Source of the DNA: Plantago major
Lineage: Eukaryota > Streptophyta > Magnoliopsida > Lamiales > Plantaginaceae
NCBI GenBank assembly: GCA_026545765.1
Contig: CM048840.1
Location: forward strand, 51,212,580 to 51,276,579
DNA: 64,000 nucleotides
Direction of reading: 5' to 3'
Positions 1 to 9,765 of this stretch are shown piece after piece (within the stretch, counting starts at the first letter, position 1; every line of letters starts with the position of its first letter). The notes beneath the pieces are model-generated. The model searched no databases and was not told where the DNA came from. It saw nothing but the letters and a program-made list of their open reading frames with translations. A program made the translations under genes and the position numbers.

Positions 1-322
1 CCTGACCATCTAGTCAATTTCTCTTGGCATGTTCCATTGTCCAGAGCTCTCTGGGCTTTGGCTCATAAACAACTTGACCAGTAGGTCTTCCACTGGTTGA
101 CACACCTGTTTGTGAGGAACCACCACTTGGTTCTTCATCAGTGGGAACTCTGTCTCTACCATTAGAAACCTCCATGAACTGCTTGAGTTGTTGAATGACT
201 ATGGGGCCATTCTTTATTACTTCGATCATTTCGTCACTGATGGCTTCTAGGTGGAGCATCATGTTCTTCTTCCATTTATCATAGTTCTCTGGCTTGAGAA
301 TTGGAGCGTCACTTAAAGACAT
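1..322 (-). pseudogene. gag: Copia gag N-terminus of a tandem second copy (A'), cut by window edge
   Basis: The minus-strand reading frame starts with ATG at 322 and opens MSLSDAPILKPENYDKW, the same start as the gag of the three other Copia copies in this window (13778 minus, 28726, 43452 and 45782 plus). The family is the Copia Gag that packages element RNA in cytoplasmic particles. The motif LEAISDEMIEVIKNGP and the tryptophan-containing stretch PRELW are retained. A TGA stops the frame at 14-16, where the related copies continue with DGQA, so the copy is broken, and the rest lies left of the window. It sits directly downstream of a PBS and LTR (427-2529), so it belongs to a second element sharing an LTR with element A. 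Confidence 0.85.
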
Positions 323-426
323 TCTGCAGCAAACACACTAAACAGAAAAATCAAGTGTAGGTGTAAAGCAGTTAGTGGGCACTTATCTGGGATCCAGGTT
401 CAGTGCAGAAGGCTTGGGAACCTCCC

Positions 427-438
427 GCTCTGATACCA
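427..438 (-). promoter_or_regulatory. Primer binding site, initiator tRNA-Met type
   Basis: Read on the minus strand this is TGGTATCAGAGC, the complement of the 3' end of plant initiator tRNA-Met. It lies two bases inside the LTR end at 441. It is intact, so the LTR at 441-2529 functions structurally as a 5' LTR for the copy on its left. Confidence 0.9.
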
Positions 439-440
439 CT

Positions 441-2529
441 TGTTGGTCCAGATAACGACAAAGGAAAAGACTGGGGGGGGGGGGGTGAATAGTCTTTTAC
501 AACTTTTGTTGATAAACACAATTTCTCAGATATCTGTGAAGATATCTGATACTTAATTTTAGAGAGCGGAAGACTTTTCTGTGATAAGTGCACGTGCTCA
601 GCAAGATATAAGTGTGTAAATACTCAACAAGGTAAATAAACCATGTAATAAGTTGCAGAAAGTAAATAACACAGATCTTTATAGTGTTATCTGAGAGTGG
701 CGTAATCCCTCAACTAATCCACTCGCCCTTTCTCAGGACTTGGAATTCACTAAGATAGATATTGAGTTCTCCTTACAATAAACCTATCCCTTGATTTCCT
801 TTTACACTAGGTTCCCAACCAAGTGTTCCCCTTGAGTTATTCCCCGGCTTTCTCAGCCATGTACTTCCTGTACTCAGAAACCTTTGAGCTATTCCTTAGT
901 TTCCCAAACTAAGTACTTCCTATGCTCAGTAACCTTGGAGTTATTCCTTTGTTTCCCAAACTAAGTACATCTTGTACTCCACGCCATTTAAGGTGTTGGT
1001 TAAGATAGTTTGTCAGGTGAGTAGTCTTAATAACTTTCTCAGTTATGTAGGAATACTCTATAGAACAAGAATCACTTAACACACTTCACAATGTGTGGTG
1101 ATATGTTCTTTACTGACCCAAGTCTATGTTAAATGTTCTGGAGAATGAAACTTAGATACTTGATCTTTTGATTCAACTCCTTCACTTATAGCAATGCTTG
1201 TTAAGGATAAGGACACTTAGAACTTTCGTGCTACTTAGAATTCAAGAGCTTAGTCGTAACTGTATGCTAAAGAGTAAGTAGGTTGAAGGCTTATATGCTT
1301 GAATGAATAAGTTCGTTTTGTGTGTTCAGTGTGTAAGTTCTTGCTATATATTTCAAGCATTCTAAGTGTTGATATTTATAGTTGAAAATCATGCCGTTTG
1401 AATAGTATCCGTTAGGCTTAATGAAATTCAAACTATTGATATCTGTAAATAGTACTGCAGAAGACGTTGTCTCTTTTCAGAGATTTCCTCTTTTGTTCAG
1501 ATGTCTCTGTCTGCGCATTTATTGCATCGTACTATTTTTGTCTTGTAGTGCCAACGGAACTATGCACGCTTTCTGAAGCATTGCATGTCCCTTTCCAGAG
1601 ACCTTCACATCTCCAGATACCTATTGAAACATTGTTTCCCAAAAACATAGTTTTATCCAGGATATCTGAGTGTAGATATCTGTGGGCACTTTTCCTCGTT
1701 CAGAAACCTTGTGTTCTCAGATCTTTTGCAAAACTTGTTTATTGAAAAACACTTGTTTATTCAAGATATCTGGACATAGGTATCTGATGACCTTCGTCTT
1801 CAGCAATCTTGTGTAGTCTTCAAAACTTCAAAATTTGTTGAACTCTCCTGCTGGATGCCTTCTTTTTGGTCTTCTTCAAAGATATTAAAATTACATTCAG
1901 AGACCTAACATCCTATACAAGATTTGCTAGACTAACATACTTAGTGATTTTCCTCTTTTATAAAGTTCAAGTGAACCAAGAGTACTAACCACCTTTATGA
2001 GCTAAGATAAGTCATTAGGTTGCTGATCAAAATCTAAACAGATATTCCTAACACATTGCATGTCCCTTTCCAGAGACCTTCATATCTCCAGATACTTGTT
2101 GAAACATTGTTTCCCAGAAACATAGTTTTATCCAGGGTATCTAAGTGTAGGTTTCTATGGGCACTTTTCCTCGTTCAGAAACCTTGTCTTCTCAGATATC
2201 TTTTGCAAAACTTGTTTATTGAGAAACACTTGTTTCTTTTAGATATCTGGACATAGGTATCTGATGACCTTCGTCTTCAGCAATCTTGTGCAGTCTTCAA
2301 ATCTTCAAATTTGTTGAACTCTCCTGCCAGATGCCTTCTTCTTGGTCTTCTTCAACGATATAAAAATTACATTCAGAGACCTAACATCCTATACAAGTTT
2401 TGCTAGACTAATATACTTTGTGATTTTCCTCTTTTACAGTGTTCAAGTGAACCAAGAGTATTAACCACCTTTCTGAGCTAAGATAAGTCATTAGGTTGCT
2501 GATCAAAATCTAAACAGATATTCCTAACA
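441..2529 (-). repeat. Copia LTR shared by elements A (as 3' LTR) and A' (as 5' LTR)
   Basis: On the minus strand the LTR starts TGTTAGGAATATC at 2529 and ends GGACCAACA at 441, with TGTT/AACA inverted ends. A polypurine tract abuts its start (2530-2544) and a tRNA-Met PBS abuts its end (427-438). It contains a 13-bp G run (473-485; C on the element's strand), the palindrome CAGATATCTG at 527-536, and a G-box-like GCACGTGC near 592. At 2,089 bp it is longer than the ~1,540-bp sister LTRs because its first ~475 bp are duplicated. Small ORFs within it (for example on the plus strand at 1467-1745) have no family resemblance. Confidence 0.9.
1579..2529 (-). repeat. Tandem duplication of ~475 bp including the LTR terminus
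   Basis: The segment 1579-2053 is repeated almost exactly at 2054-2529. Both begin on the plus strand with CATTGCATGTCCCTTTCCAG and end with GATATTCCTAACA, which is the LTR terminus. The LTR therefore has a second copy of its own outer end buried inside it at 2053. The LTRs at 13898-15439 and 41796-43333 have only one copy. Confidence 0.9.
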
Positions 2530-2544
2530 AATTTCCCCCTTTTT
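2530..2544 (-). promoter_or_regulatory. Polypurine tract (plus-strand primer) of element A
   Basis: Read on the minus strand the sequence is AAAAAGGGGGAAATT, immediately followed by the LTR start TGTTAGG. A purine tract touching the 3' LTR is the priming site for plus-strand DNA synthesis. The G-rich form is usual for SIRE-type Copia elements (family knowledge). Confidence 0.85.
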
Positions 2545-3801
2545 GATCAGTCAACGATGACTATCTTTAAAACCTATTACAACTTGGAAGAGGGAAAAAT
2601 CCAACACTTAATCATTTCTTATGATCTTTTCAATTCATTTAATTAAGTGTGATCTTTGCTGACAAGTTATCTTTTTATAGAGTGATATCTGAGAGTAGGT
2701 TCATCAGATATGTTGCAAAGAAAGTTCACAGATAACTTAATAAATAAAATACATTACAGCTCAGTCATTAAGATACAAAACACTTAGTTAAGTTAGAACA
2801 ACAGGAGTAACCAAGCTCCAAGTAGACATCCTAATAAACTAGTCTTCAAGTCTTCAAAATCTTCAAGTCTTCAATCAACAGAAATACAGATCAATTAGCA
2901 AATTCTTTATCCCCAAACCTTTTGATATCATCTGAGTAGTCATAGAGCAAGGTCCTGACTAACATCTCAGTGTTTCTGGCAAATCCACAAACATCCTTGT
3001 AGGTCTTGGTGGGATTCTTCTGGGCGAAGTGTTTGACCCATAGATATTTTTCCCATTTCCAGGCATGCTCAATTCTGATATGTGATAGCTTGAAGTATTC
3101 ATATATGATCCTCAGATATCTTATGTCACCCTTGTATTGCTCTTGAGTCATGTAAAAAGACTCATAGGGTTTCACAACAAGTCTTGCTCTTGTGCCTGTT
3201 CCAGTGATGTTGGGAATTCGGTGCACATCATCTGGCTTTCCATAAGGACAATCATCATAAAGGTCCTTCTTCATGGCTCCTATTCTCTTGATTACTTCAA
3301 AATCCAACCATGCTTTGATGTGGTTGGTGTTAATCAAGACTGTCTTGTCTTTTCTCCATGCCATGAGTTGTTTATGGATTGGTTCTGGAAATTTTTCATA
3401 GACCAGTAAGTGCTTGAGTTCCAGAATCCAGTAGCCATTCTTCTGATTAATGCACCTGTAGACAGAGGAGTCATTGTTGGTCTTCACATACTCAATCTTG
3501 GCTTCTTCAGGCCTGAGTGGTAGTTGAAGTTTTCTTTGTTCAGCTCTCAGCCTGTTCCTCCTTTGTCTTGAATTCTCCCTTGGGGGATTGCTTGAAGAAC
3601 CACCCTGGATTGACTTGGTATTTCCAGAGGGTGTTTTAGATGCTATTGGCTTTGCAGCTAAGGGCTCAGTTAGGCTATCAACCCTTTTTCTCTTTTTGTG
3701 AAGAGGAGCTTCATCTTTATCTTCTTCTTCATCATCATCCTCCAGATTTCACTTGTAGGGTGATTTGCAGCCTTCTTCATTGCCCTGGGATTTGATTTGT
3801 C

Positions 3802-3880
3802 CTTCTTCTTCTTCTTCTTCTTCTTCTTCTTCTTCTTGTTCTTCTTCTTCTTCTTCTTCTTCTTCTTCTTCTTCTTCTTC
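3802..3880 (-). repeat. GAA/CTT microsatellite encoding a poly-Glu tract in ORF3
   Basis: An almost pure CTT repeat on the plus strand reads GAA/GAG on the coding strand and gives about 25 glutamates broken by one glutamine. It follows a basic, RGRG-containing stretch and precedes a KKRKR cluster. The long phenylalanine and serine ORFs in other frames here are shadows of this repeat. Confidence 0.9.
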
Positions 3881-5715
3881 AGAAGACTCATCAACCCCTT
3901 TCACTTGTCTTCTCCTTGGAGCCTTGGTACCCCTTGGAGGTTTATGTGCCATGGTCCTTGTTGTCATTCCTTTTTCAGGAAGTTGCTGAGTAGTGGCCAC
4001 TATCTGTAGAGCAGTCTGACTGGAGGAGGGCTCATTTATTTTGATAGGTGGTTGTTTAGTTTTTATTTTGTTTCCTCTTCCTCTTCCTCTCTGAGCACTT
4101 TGAAATCATTCCCCCTTAGTTATTGTTGACTGACTAAGAATCACAAATGATTCTGAAAGGGAGTCAAAGTTGCCTTGCAGATAGTTGTAAGCAGCAACCA
4201 ACTTTTCCAGAGTAGCCTTGAGCTCCTGATTTTGTTTGATAAGACCATTGTCCTTATCAGTGAGCTCTGCTAGTGGACCTTAAATATCATCTGCTTTTCC
4301 AGCAGCATAGCTAGCCTCTTCAAAGGATTTTGCAGCCAAGTTTTGGTCATCATCCCTAACCATGCCGAGGTCTTTCTGAGCAAGGACCAGACTGGTTGTT
4401 CTCTGAGTGATGAGCTCAGTGAATTTCTTCATCTCTGCAGGGACTGATGCAATGGCGGCTTCATTCTGAGAAGACAACTCCTAGTTCATTTTAGCCAGTA
4501 CTTGATATCTGTTCAAGTATTCATTGGAGTTGACATTTGGCAGCTTGTTGAAAATTTCAGGAGCAATCAGCTTCCTTTTCAAATGAGACACCACGAAGTG
4601 CTCATTTCGGTGTTCTGCCAATTTATTCTCTTCTTCATCATCTGAGTCATCAGCCCAGTGATCTTCATCCTCTTGGTCATTTTTATCAATGTTTTCTAGT
4701 CCAGCAACCATCTCAGAGATGGGCTTCTTTCCTTTCAGTGAGGAGGATGGTACATCTTTTGGTGATGCAGCCTTAGCATCATGCTTGTCTTCAGATACTT
4801 GCTCAGTATCTAATTCTTCAGCAATTGCCTAAACTGCAAGCTGGAGTTCTTTCATTTCAGCATAAGCTTCCATTTCCTTGATGGTTTGATCTTCAATCTT
4901 TTGGAGCTTTGCTTTGGATTCAGCTATCTTCTCTTCTAGTTGAAGATTTAGCTGTTGTTCTTCCTCCAACAACTGTTTGAGTTGGGCAACTCTGTCTTGT
5001 GCATCTAATATTTTCTGAGTGTTGTTCTCAGAGTGCTCAACTACTTGCTCAGTAGTGTCTTTTTGTTGGGGAGAGGGATGTGTAGACTTCTGAGGAGATG
5101 GAGGAGGGGAATTTTGTGAAGTCCGCTCAGTGTGCTTTTCAGCAACTGAGGTATTACCACCTTTTGCAATCCCTCCTGTCCCTGGTGCAGGGGCATCATC
5201 ATCATCCTTCTTATCATCCTCATCCTTGTGATGGTCAGAAGGAGGTTCTTCATAATCATTCTCATCAGTCTCCTCCTCATCTTCAGAAACCAGATTGATC
5301 ACTTCAGGAAGGGTGACCAATTGCCCATTTACTTCCTCTTGTTCAGAGGGTATGCACTATAGGGACTTAGGCAAGATTGGCTTGAATGCCATTTCCATTC
5401 TGGTCTGACCATCTGCTATTTTCAAAAGCTTCTATGAGCTTGTGTGCAGCTTCTTTGACAAAGTCCTTATGCATCGGAGTAGCAAAAGAGTACTACTCTG
5501 TTGGGAACATATCATGGACATAATTCTCCCAAGTCAAATGCTCTGACTCGTCGCAATTGGTGATCAGTCACCTTTGTTAATTCAGTCAGATTTGAGCTTC
5601 TGAGCTTTTGCCACTTTCTGAAATTCTTGAGATGTTTCTTGAGAGTGTGGTCTTTGAAGAATGGAAGCAAGTCTTCTGTTGAGAATGCAGAGATCTTTGG
5701 CACACTTGTTTGAGC

Positions 5716-6559
5716 CTGAAAGAAAGAGTTTTGAGTTAGATTCAAAACTTGTGTAGATATCTGAGTACTAGTGTAGTTAGGTTTCTGAGTTACCTGAATG
5801 AGTACATCAGGCTCAGAGACTTGTACTACTGAGGCAAGGGGTGCCTCAGATATCTTGTTGTGAGGTGGAGACTTGGAAATTATCACAATACTTAGGAAAT
5901 TGTCATGAAAGATTTTATGCAATTAAGCTTCAATGATCTCTGAGTTTTTCACTTACTTCCTCAACAGGAGGCTCAGAATCATTTTTCTCAGGAACTTTCT
6001 CAGTTTCTAGTGTTCTTTCTGGTGATGTTGCCTTGGGGGCTTCATCAATTTCCATGGGTGCAGGGGATGTCACAACTCTTTCCCCTTGCACTTATACTTC
6101 TGAATGATCCTGTAAGTAGAAAGTATTGAGTAATTAGAGAAGAATTCAAATTAACTCATAATGACGAGTTTTTATCAATGATTTTTATGTACCTTCACAC
6201 TAGAAGGCTCAATGACATTTTCTTCAGAAACCTTGATGGTTTCAGGGTCCTTTTCTGGCATTTCTGCCTTAACTTCTTCTTTCTCAGTTGGAGCCTATTA
6301 GAAACATCCACTTAATTAGTTAAGTGTATTAACATATATCTGAAAAGTAATATCTTAAGGAACTCTCTATCACCTGTAGCACAGGCTCAGATTCCTTAAG
6401 AGGTGAGGCTGTGGTAGCCTCGTTCTCAGTCTCTGAGGCAAGCTTTCCAGCTTCCTCTTGTTCTTGTGTTTCTAATTCAGCCTGTAACAAATAAATTTTA
6501 ATACGTAACAAGATTTAAGCATAAGTTATCACAAGCAAAGAGTTAAACCATTCAGCTAC
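5716..6559 (-). other. Cluster of short GT-AG introns within ORF3
   Basis: On the minus strand five AT-rich segments of 78-85 bp begin GT and end AG: 6559-6482 (GTAGCTG...TTACAG), 6373-6295 (GTGATAG...CTAATAG), 6192-6110 (GTACATA...TTACAG), 5956-5872 (GTAAGTG...TCCAAG) and 5793-5716 (GTAACTC...TTTCAG). The first four contain in-frame stops, and removing them restores one continuous frame of S/T/E/P-rich coding sequence. All five are phase 0. The fifth has no in-frame stop and could be coding. The exons between them are 78-153 bp. Splicing itself is inferred from sequence only. Confidence 0.65.
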
Positions 6560-8381
6560 CTGAGCTTTGTCAGGCTGACTGGTCTCTGGAACGTGTGAAG
6601 TTTCCATGCGTTGGTCTTGTTGTTCTTGGACCACTTCTTTGTTGGAAGTTTGAGGTACTTCAGAACTATCCTGAGTGTGCAACTCAGTTGCCTGCCCTGG
6701 TTGATCATTCTGAGAAGATGCTCAGTTTGATCCCTCTCATTGAGTTGGGGAACCTGCTCTTTTACAGGATTTTCATCAGCAAGGAAAGATGTTGGTATCT
6801 TATGCTGTATCTCAAGTATCATCTCAGCAGCATCCATTATTGGCTGTTGTGGTAGGTGTGGTGAATCTGATCTGGATGAAGAAGGTGATACTATATGGGG
6901 CCTATCTAGATATGCTTGAGACAGACATTTATGTGTTGAGGCAATGGCAGTATCCTCCAACACTAGGTTACCACTCATCAGAGCATCTTCAATATGCTTA
7001 AGTGTTACTTGCTTTGATGGTGTGTTTTGTCCAGTGACCTTGGACACAGTTGCTTCTTCAGCAACCTTTGAACTAGTTGCTCTTTCAGCAACCTTGGGGA
7101 TTATTGCGTCACCCTCATCTTCAGATTCCTCATTGAAATCTGGGACTGAGTTATCAACAATACCTGCTGCTTATGCAAAGAGTGTTTGAAGTTTCTCACT
7201 GCTTTTATCATCATTTATGAGTTCATCAGCAGTGGACTTAGCAGCATTGATGAGTTCATCAGCAAGTCACTCAGCAGCATTGATGAGTTCATCAGCAGTG
7301 GGGTAAGATATCTGAGAGTCGACATCCACAATGGGTATGCCTTCTGATTTGCCAGCAGACTTCTTTCGTGATGTTCTGGGCATTTTGGTCGCAACGGAAC
7401 CCTCAGATACCTCATCAGTCTTTCGTTTCTTGGAACCTTTCTAAGATACGGTAACCTTTTTCATCATGTTTGTATACTCATATTTGTAGAGTAGGTTACT
7501 GTTGGCTATGTCAACCTTCTCTCTGAGCTCAATGCCAAGCTTCTCCAGCAAGAAGCATATCTTTTTTCCATAGCTTACTGTGGCTTTTGGCTCAGCAAGG
7601 CCCTTAAAGATTTTAGTCTCCAATCCTTGAATCTTCTTCACAAATTTCATAAAGGCGTACTTCCCCAATTGAAAGGATTTTCCAGCCTTTTGTTCTGTTG
7701 TTTCAACAAGAACATCATCATCCAGCGTTCTTGGCTTATCTGGTCGGCACCACCTTGTAGACCATCAAAGCATCTGCGAAGAATACATGCCAACATATCC
7801 CAGTGAACCAACAGATGTCTGGTTCTAATGTTAGCAAGTTTGAAGTCGATGGGTGTATCTGATTTTTCAAGATCACACAAATCACTATATAGTTGCTTTA
7901 CACCTTCAAGGAGATCATCATCCTTGGTGTTTATTTCAAAATCATTTCCAAGATTTTGAAGTTCAAACAACTCACAAAAAGTTGTTATGTTCAAAAGGAT
8001 GTCCTTTCCTTGAACTTTTATTTTTATAGACACTCTTTCAGTGCCTTCATCAACACAGGAAATAATCCTGGAATTATTGTAAAATTCCAACACATCCAGT
8101 GAAGAAACTCCACATGGGATAGTAGATAGGAAACCCTTGATTTGTGCCTTTTCAAGCATTCCAAGAATCAACTTCCTATCAACTTGGTTTTCAATTACAG
8201 CAACGAGGTATTCCTCAATCATGGCATGACCCCAAATCAACCTGTGATTTGAAGTCCAATGATCAGGATTGAACTCTCCAATCAACCAATTGTTTGTTAT
8301 GACCAGCACTAGTTCTTGCTTTTCAGCAATACCAGATGTAGTAGCTTGGGATTTCTGGTTAGAAGAACGTTTTGGAGCCGT

Positions 8382-9091
8382 CTCTTTAAATAGTGAAGTT
8401 TTTTGAAAGTCGAGAAGAGATTAAGGTAGGAGATTAGTGATTCTTTGCGGAAAAACTAAGCGAAGAACATAGATTTGCAGAAAACATTGAAGGATTTTTG
8501 CTATTTCTGTGTAAGTATGAATGTTGGATTAGGCGAAAGTGATTTCTTTTGCCAAAATCCTATATATATAGCATTTTACTCTCAACAGACATATACATAC
8601 AAATTGATTTTGTACATATGTATATGTGCAAATGCAGATAGGCATGGGTAAAATTCGTTTTTCATTAAATGCTTAGTGGGCCACGTCTGTGTTTTTACAG
8701 TCCACTATTTTACCGAGAATTGATCTCGTCTGTTCAGATCAAACGCCCATTTCATCAAGGGTCACGATTGATGCTTTAGCAATGATCACAATCAGTAGGG
8801 GACAGTCTTTGGACTTATGTATTCAGTTCAGAGACTATACGTAACTTAACATATAAATGGAAAGATACAAAACACCAGAGGTTTGATTGACTGAATACAG
8901 TTGTACCACAATTCTCTTTTATGTTCCCCCTCACTTTGTGATCTCATAGATATCTGAGTACCCGTCTCAGAAATCTTTGAAAGACACTTTTACCCATCCT
9001 TTTAGTATATGAGTTTTCGTCTCAGATACCTTTTTGCCTTAGATATCTAGATGCCTGTTCCAGATATCTTTCTCCTTTCTGAGTTTCCATC
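8382..9091 (-). other. Spacer between pol and ORF3 with a conserved leader
   Basis: About 700 bp without coding signal separate the RNase H end from ORF3. The equivalent stretch of Copia B is 62510-63270. It contains several AGATATCT motifs near the pol end, an ACGTGGC motif (G-box/ABRE-like; minus strand, near 8680) and the TATA element at 8561-8570. Conservation in two copies of opposite orientation suggests a functional leader or promoter. Confidence 0.6.
8561..8570 (-). promoter_or_regulatory. TATA box upstream of ORF3
   Basis: CTATATATATAGG on the minus strand lies about 180 bp upstream of the ORF3 start (8381). Copia B has the same box at 63066-63080, about 195 bp upstream of its ORF3 ATG, followed by the same leader (ATTTTGGCAAAAGAA). 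This suggests that ORF3 is expressed from its own internal promoter. That is an inference, since no transcript evidence is available here. Confidence 0.55.
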
Positions 9092-9765
9092 TCAGAGATT
9101 AGAACTTTTCAGTTCCTTCGGTAGCTCAATTAACCCAAGACTATGTATCAAGGTTAAGAACTTGCTTTCTTGCAAAGGCTTTGTAAAGATATCTGCAAGT
9201 TGATCTTCAGTACCAACCTTAAGTATCTCTATATTGCCTTTTTCAACATGGTCTCTAATGAAGTGATGTCTAACATCAATGTGCTTTGTTCTTGCATGAA
9301 ACTTAGGATTCTGAGTTATGGCAATAGCACTTGTGTTGTCACGGAAAATCGGAGTTTTCTCTTCATTGATCTCATAGTCTCTGAGTTGTTGTTGTATCCA
9401 CAATATCTGTGAAGCACAACACCCAGCATCAATATATTCACCCTCTGTAGTAGATGTGGCAATTGAGTTTTGTTTCTTGTTGAACCATGATATTAATCTG
9501 GCACCAAGAAATTGACAAGTTCCTGAGGTGCTTTTTCTATCAACAATGATCCAGCATAGTCAGCATCAGAATAGCCAACTAAACTCAATACACTGTCTTT
9601 TGGATACCACAATCCAACTTCTACAGTACCCTTTACATACCTTAATATTTTCATGGCAATGTTGTAGTGTGATTGCATCGGATTTGTCTGAAATATAGCA
9701 CACACTCCAACTGCATATTGAATATCAGGTCTACTTGCAGTGAGGTACAGTAGAGACCCAATCAA
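9092..9765 (-). pseudogene. pol: Copia RNase H region of element A
   Basis: The frame carries the end of RT and RNase H. IGSLLYLTASRPDIQYAVGVCA and YSDADYAG lie at 9765-9493, and SQILWIQQQLRDYEINEE, FRDNTSAIAITQNP, HARTKHIDVRHHF and LADIFTKPL lie downstream to 9092. RNase H removes the RNA strand during reverse transcription. The frame shifts between 9493 and about 9550, where DRKSTSG is garbled. The C-terminus ends shortly after the IELPKEL motif, with no readthrough into ORF3. Confidence 0.85.

Larger units (their letters stand above)
2891..8381 (-). pseudogene. Giant third ORF (ORF3) downstream of pol, intron-bearing, broken
   Basis: A reading frame of about 1,690 codons can be followed from an ACG at 8381 (ATG in Copia B at 63271) to a stop at 2891. 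In order: an N-terminal ~230-residue globular region (motifs LEKAQIKGF, VLEFYNNSR, VQGKDILLNITTFCELFEL, ERWMMMFL), a basic stretch with KKRK, a three-fold ADELINAA repeat, an S/T/E-rich middle interrupted by short introns (5716-6559), a small globular part near 5690-5520, an acidic region, a coiled coil near 5040-4830, a poly-Glu tract, a second KKRKR cluster, and a ~200-residue C-terminal region (3487-2891) that I do not recognise. No membrane segment is evident, unlike an envelope protein. The N-terminus loosely resembles the plant transposon protein domain of Athila ORFs (inference). Lesions include a 1-nt loss near 7662, another near 6719, and several in-frame stops. Confidence 0.7.

Noticed and set aside
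2891..3487. Envelope protein at the ORF3 C-terminus
   Set aside because: No signal peptide, membrane anchor or cysteine pattern is visible; the region is polar and globular.
3765..4009. Poly-serine and poly-phenylalanine ORFs on the plus strand
   Set aside because: They are frame shadows of the CTT/GAA microsatellite that encodes poly-Glu in ORF3.
5716..5793. Fifth ORF3 intron as a firm call
   Set aside because: It has good GT...TTTCAG ends but is 78 bp, in frame and without stops, so it may be coding; kept only as a possible intron.
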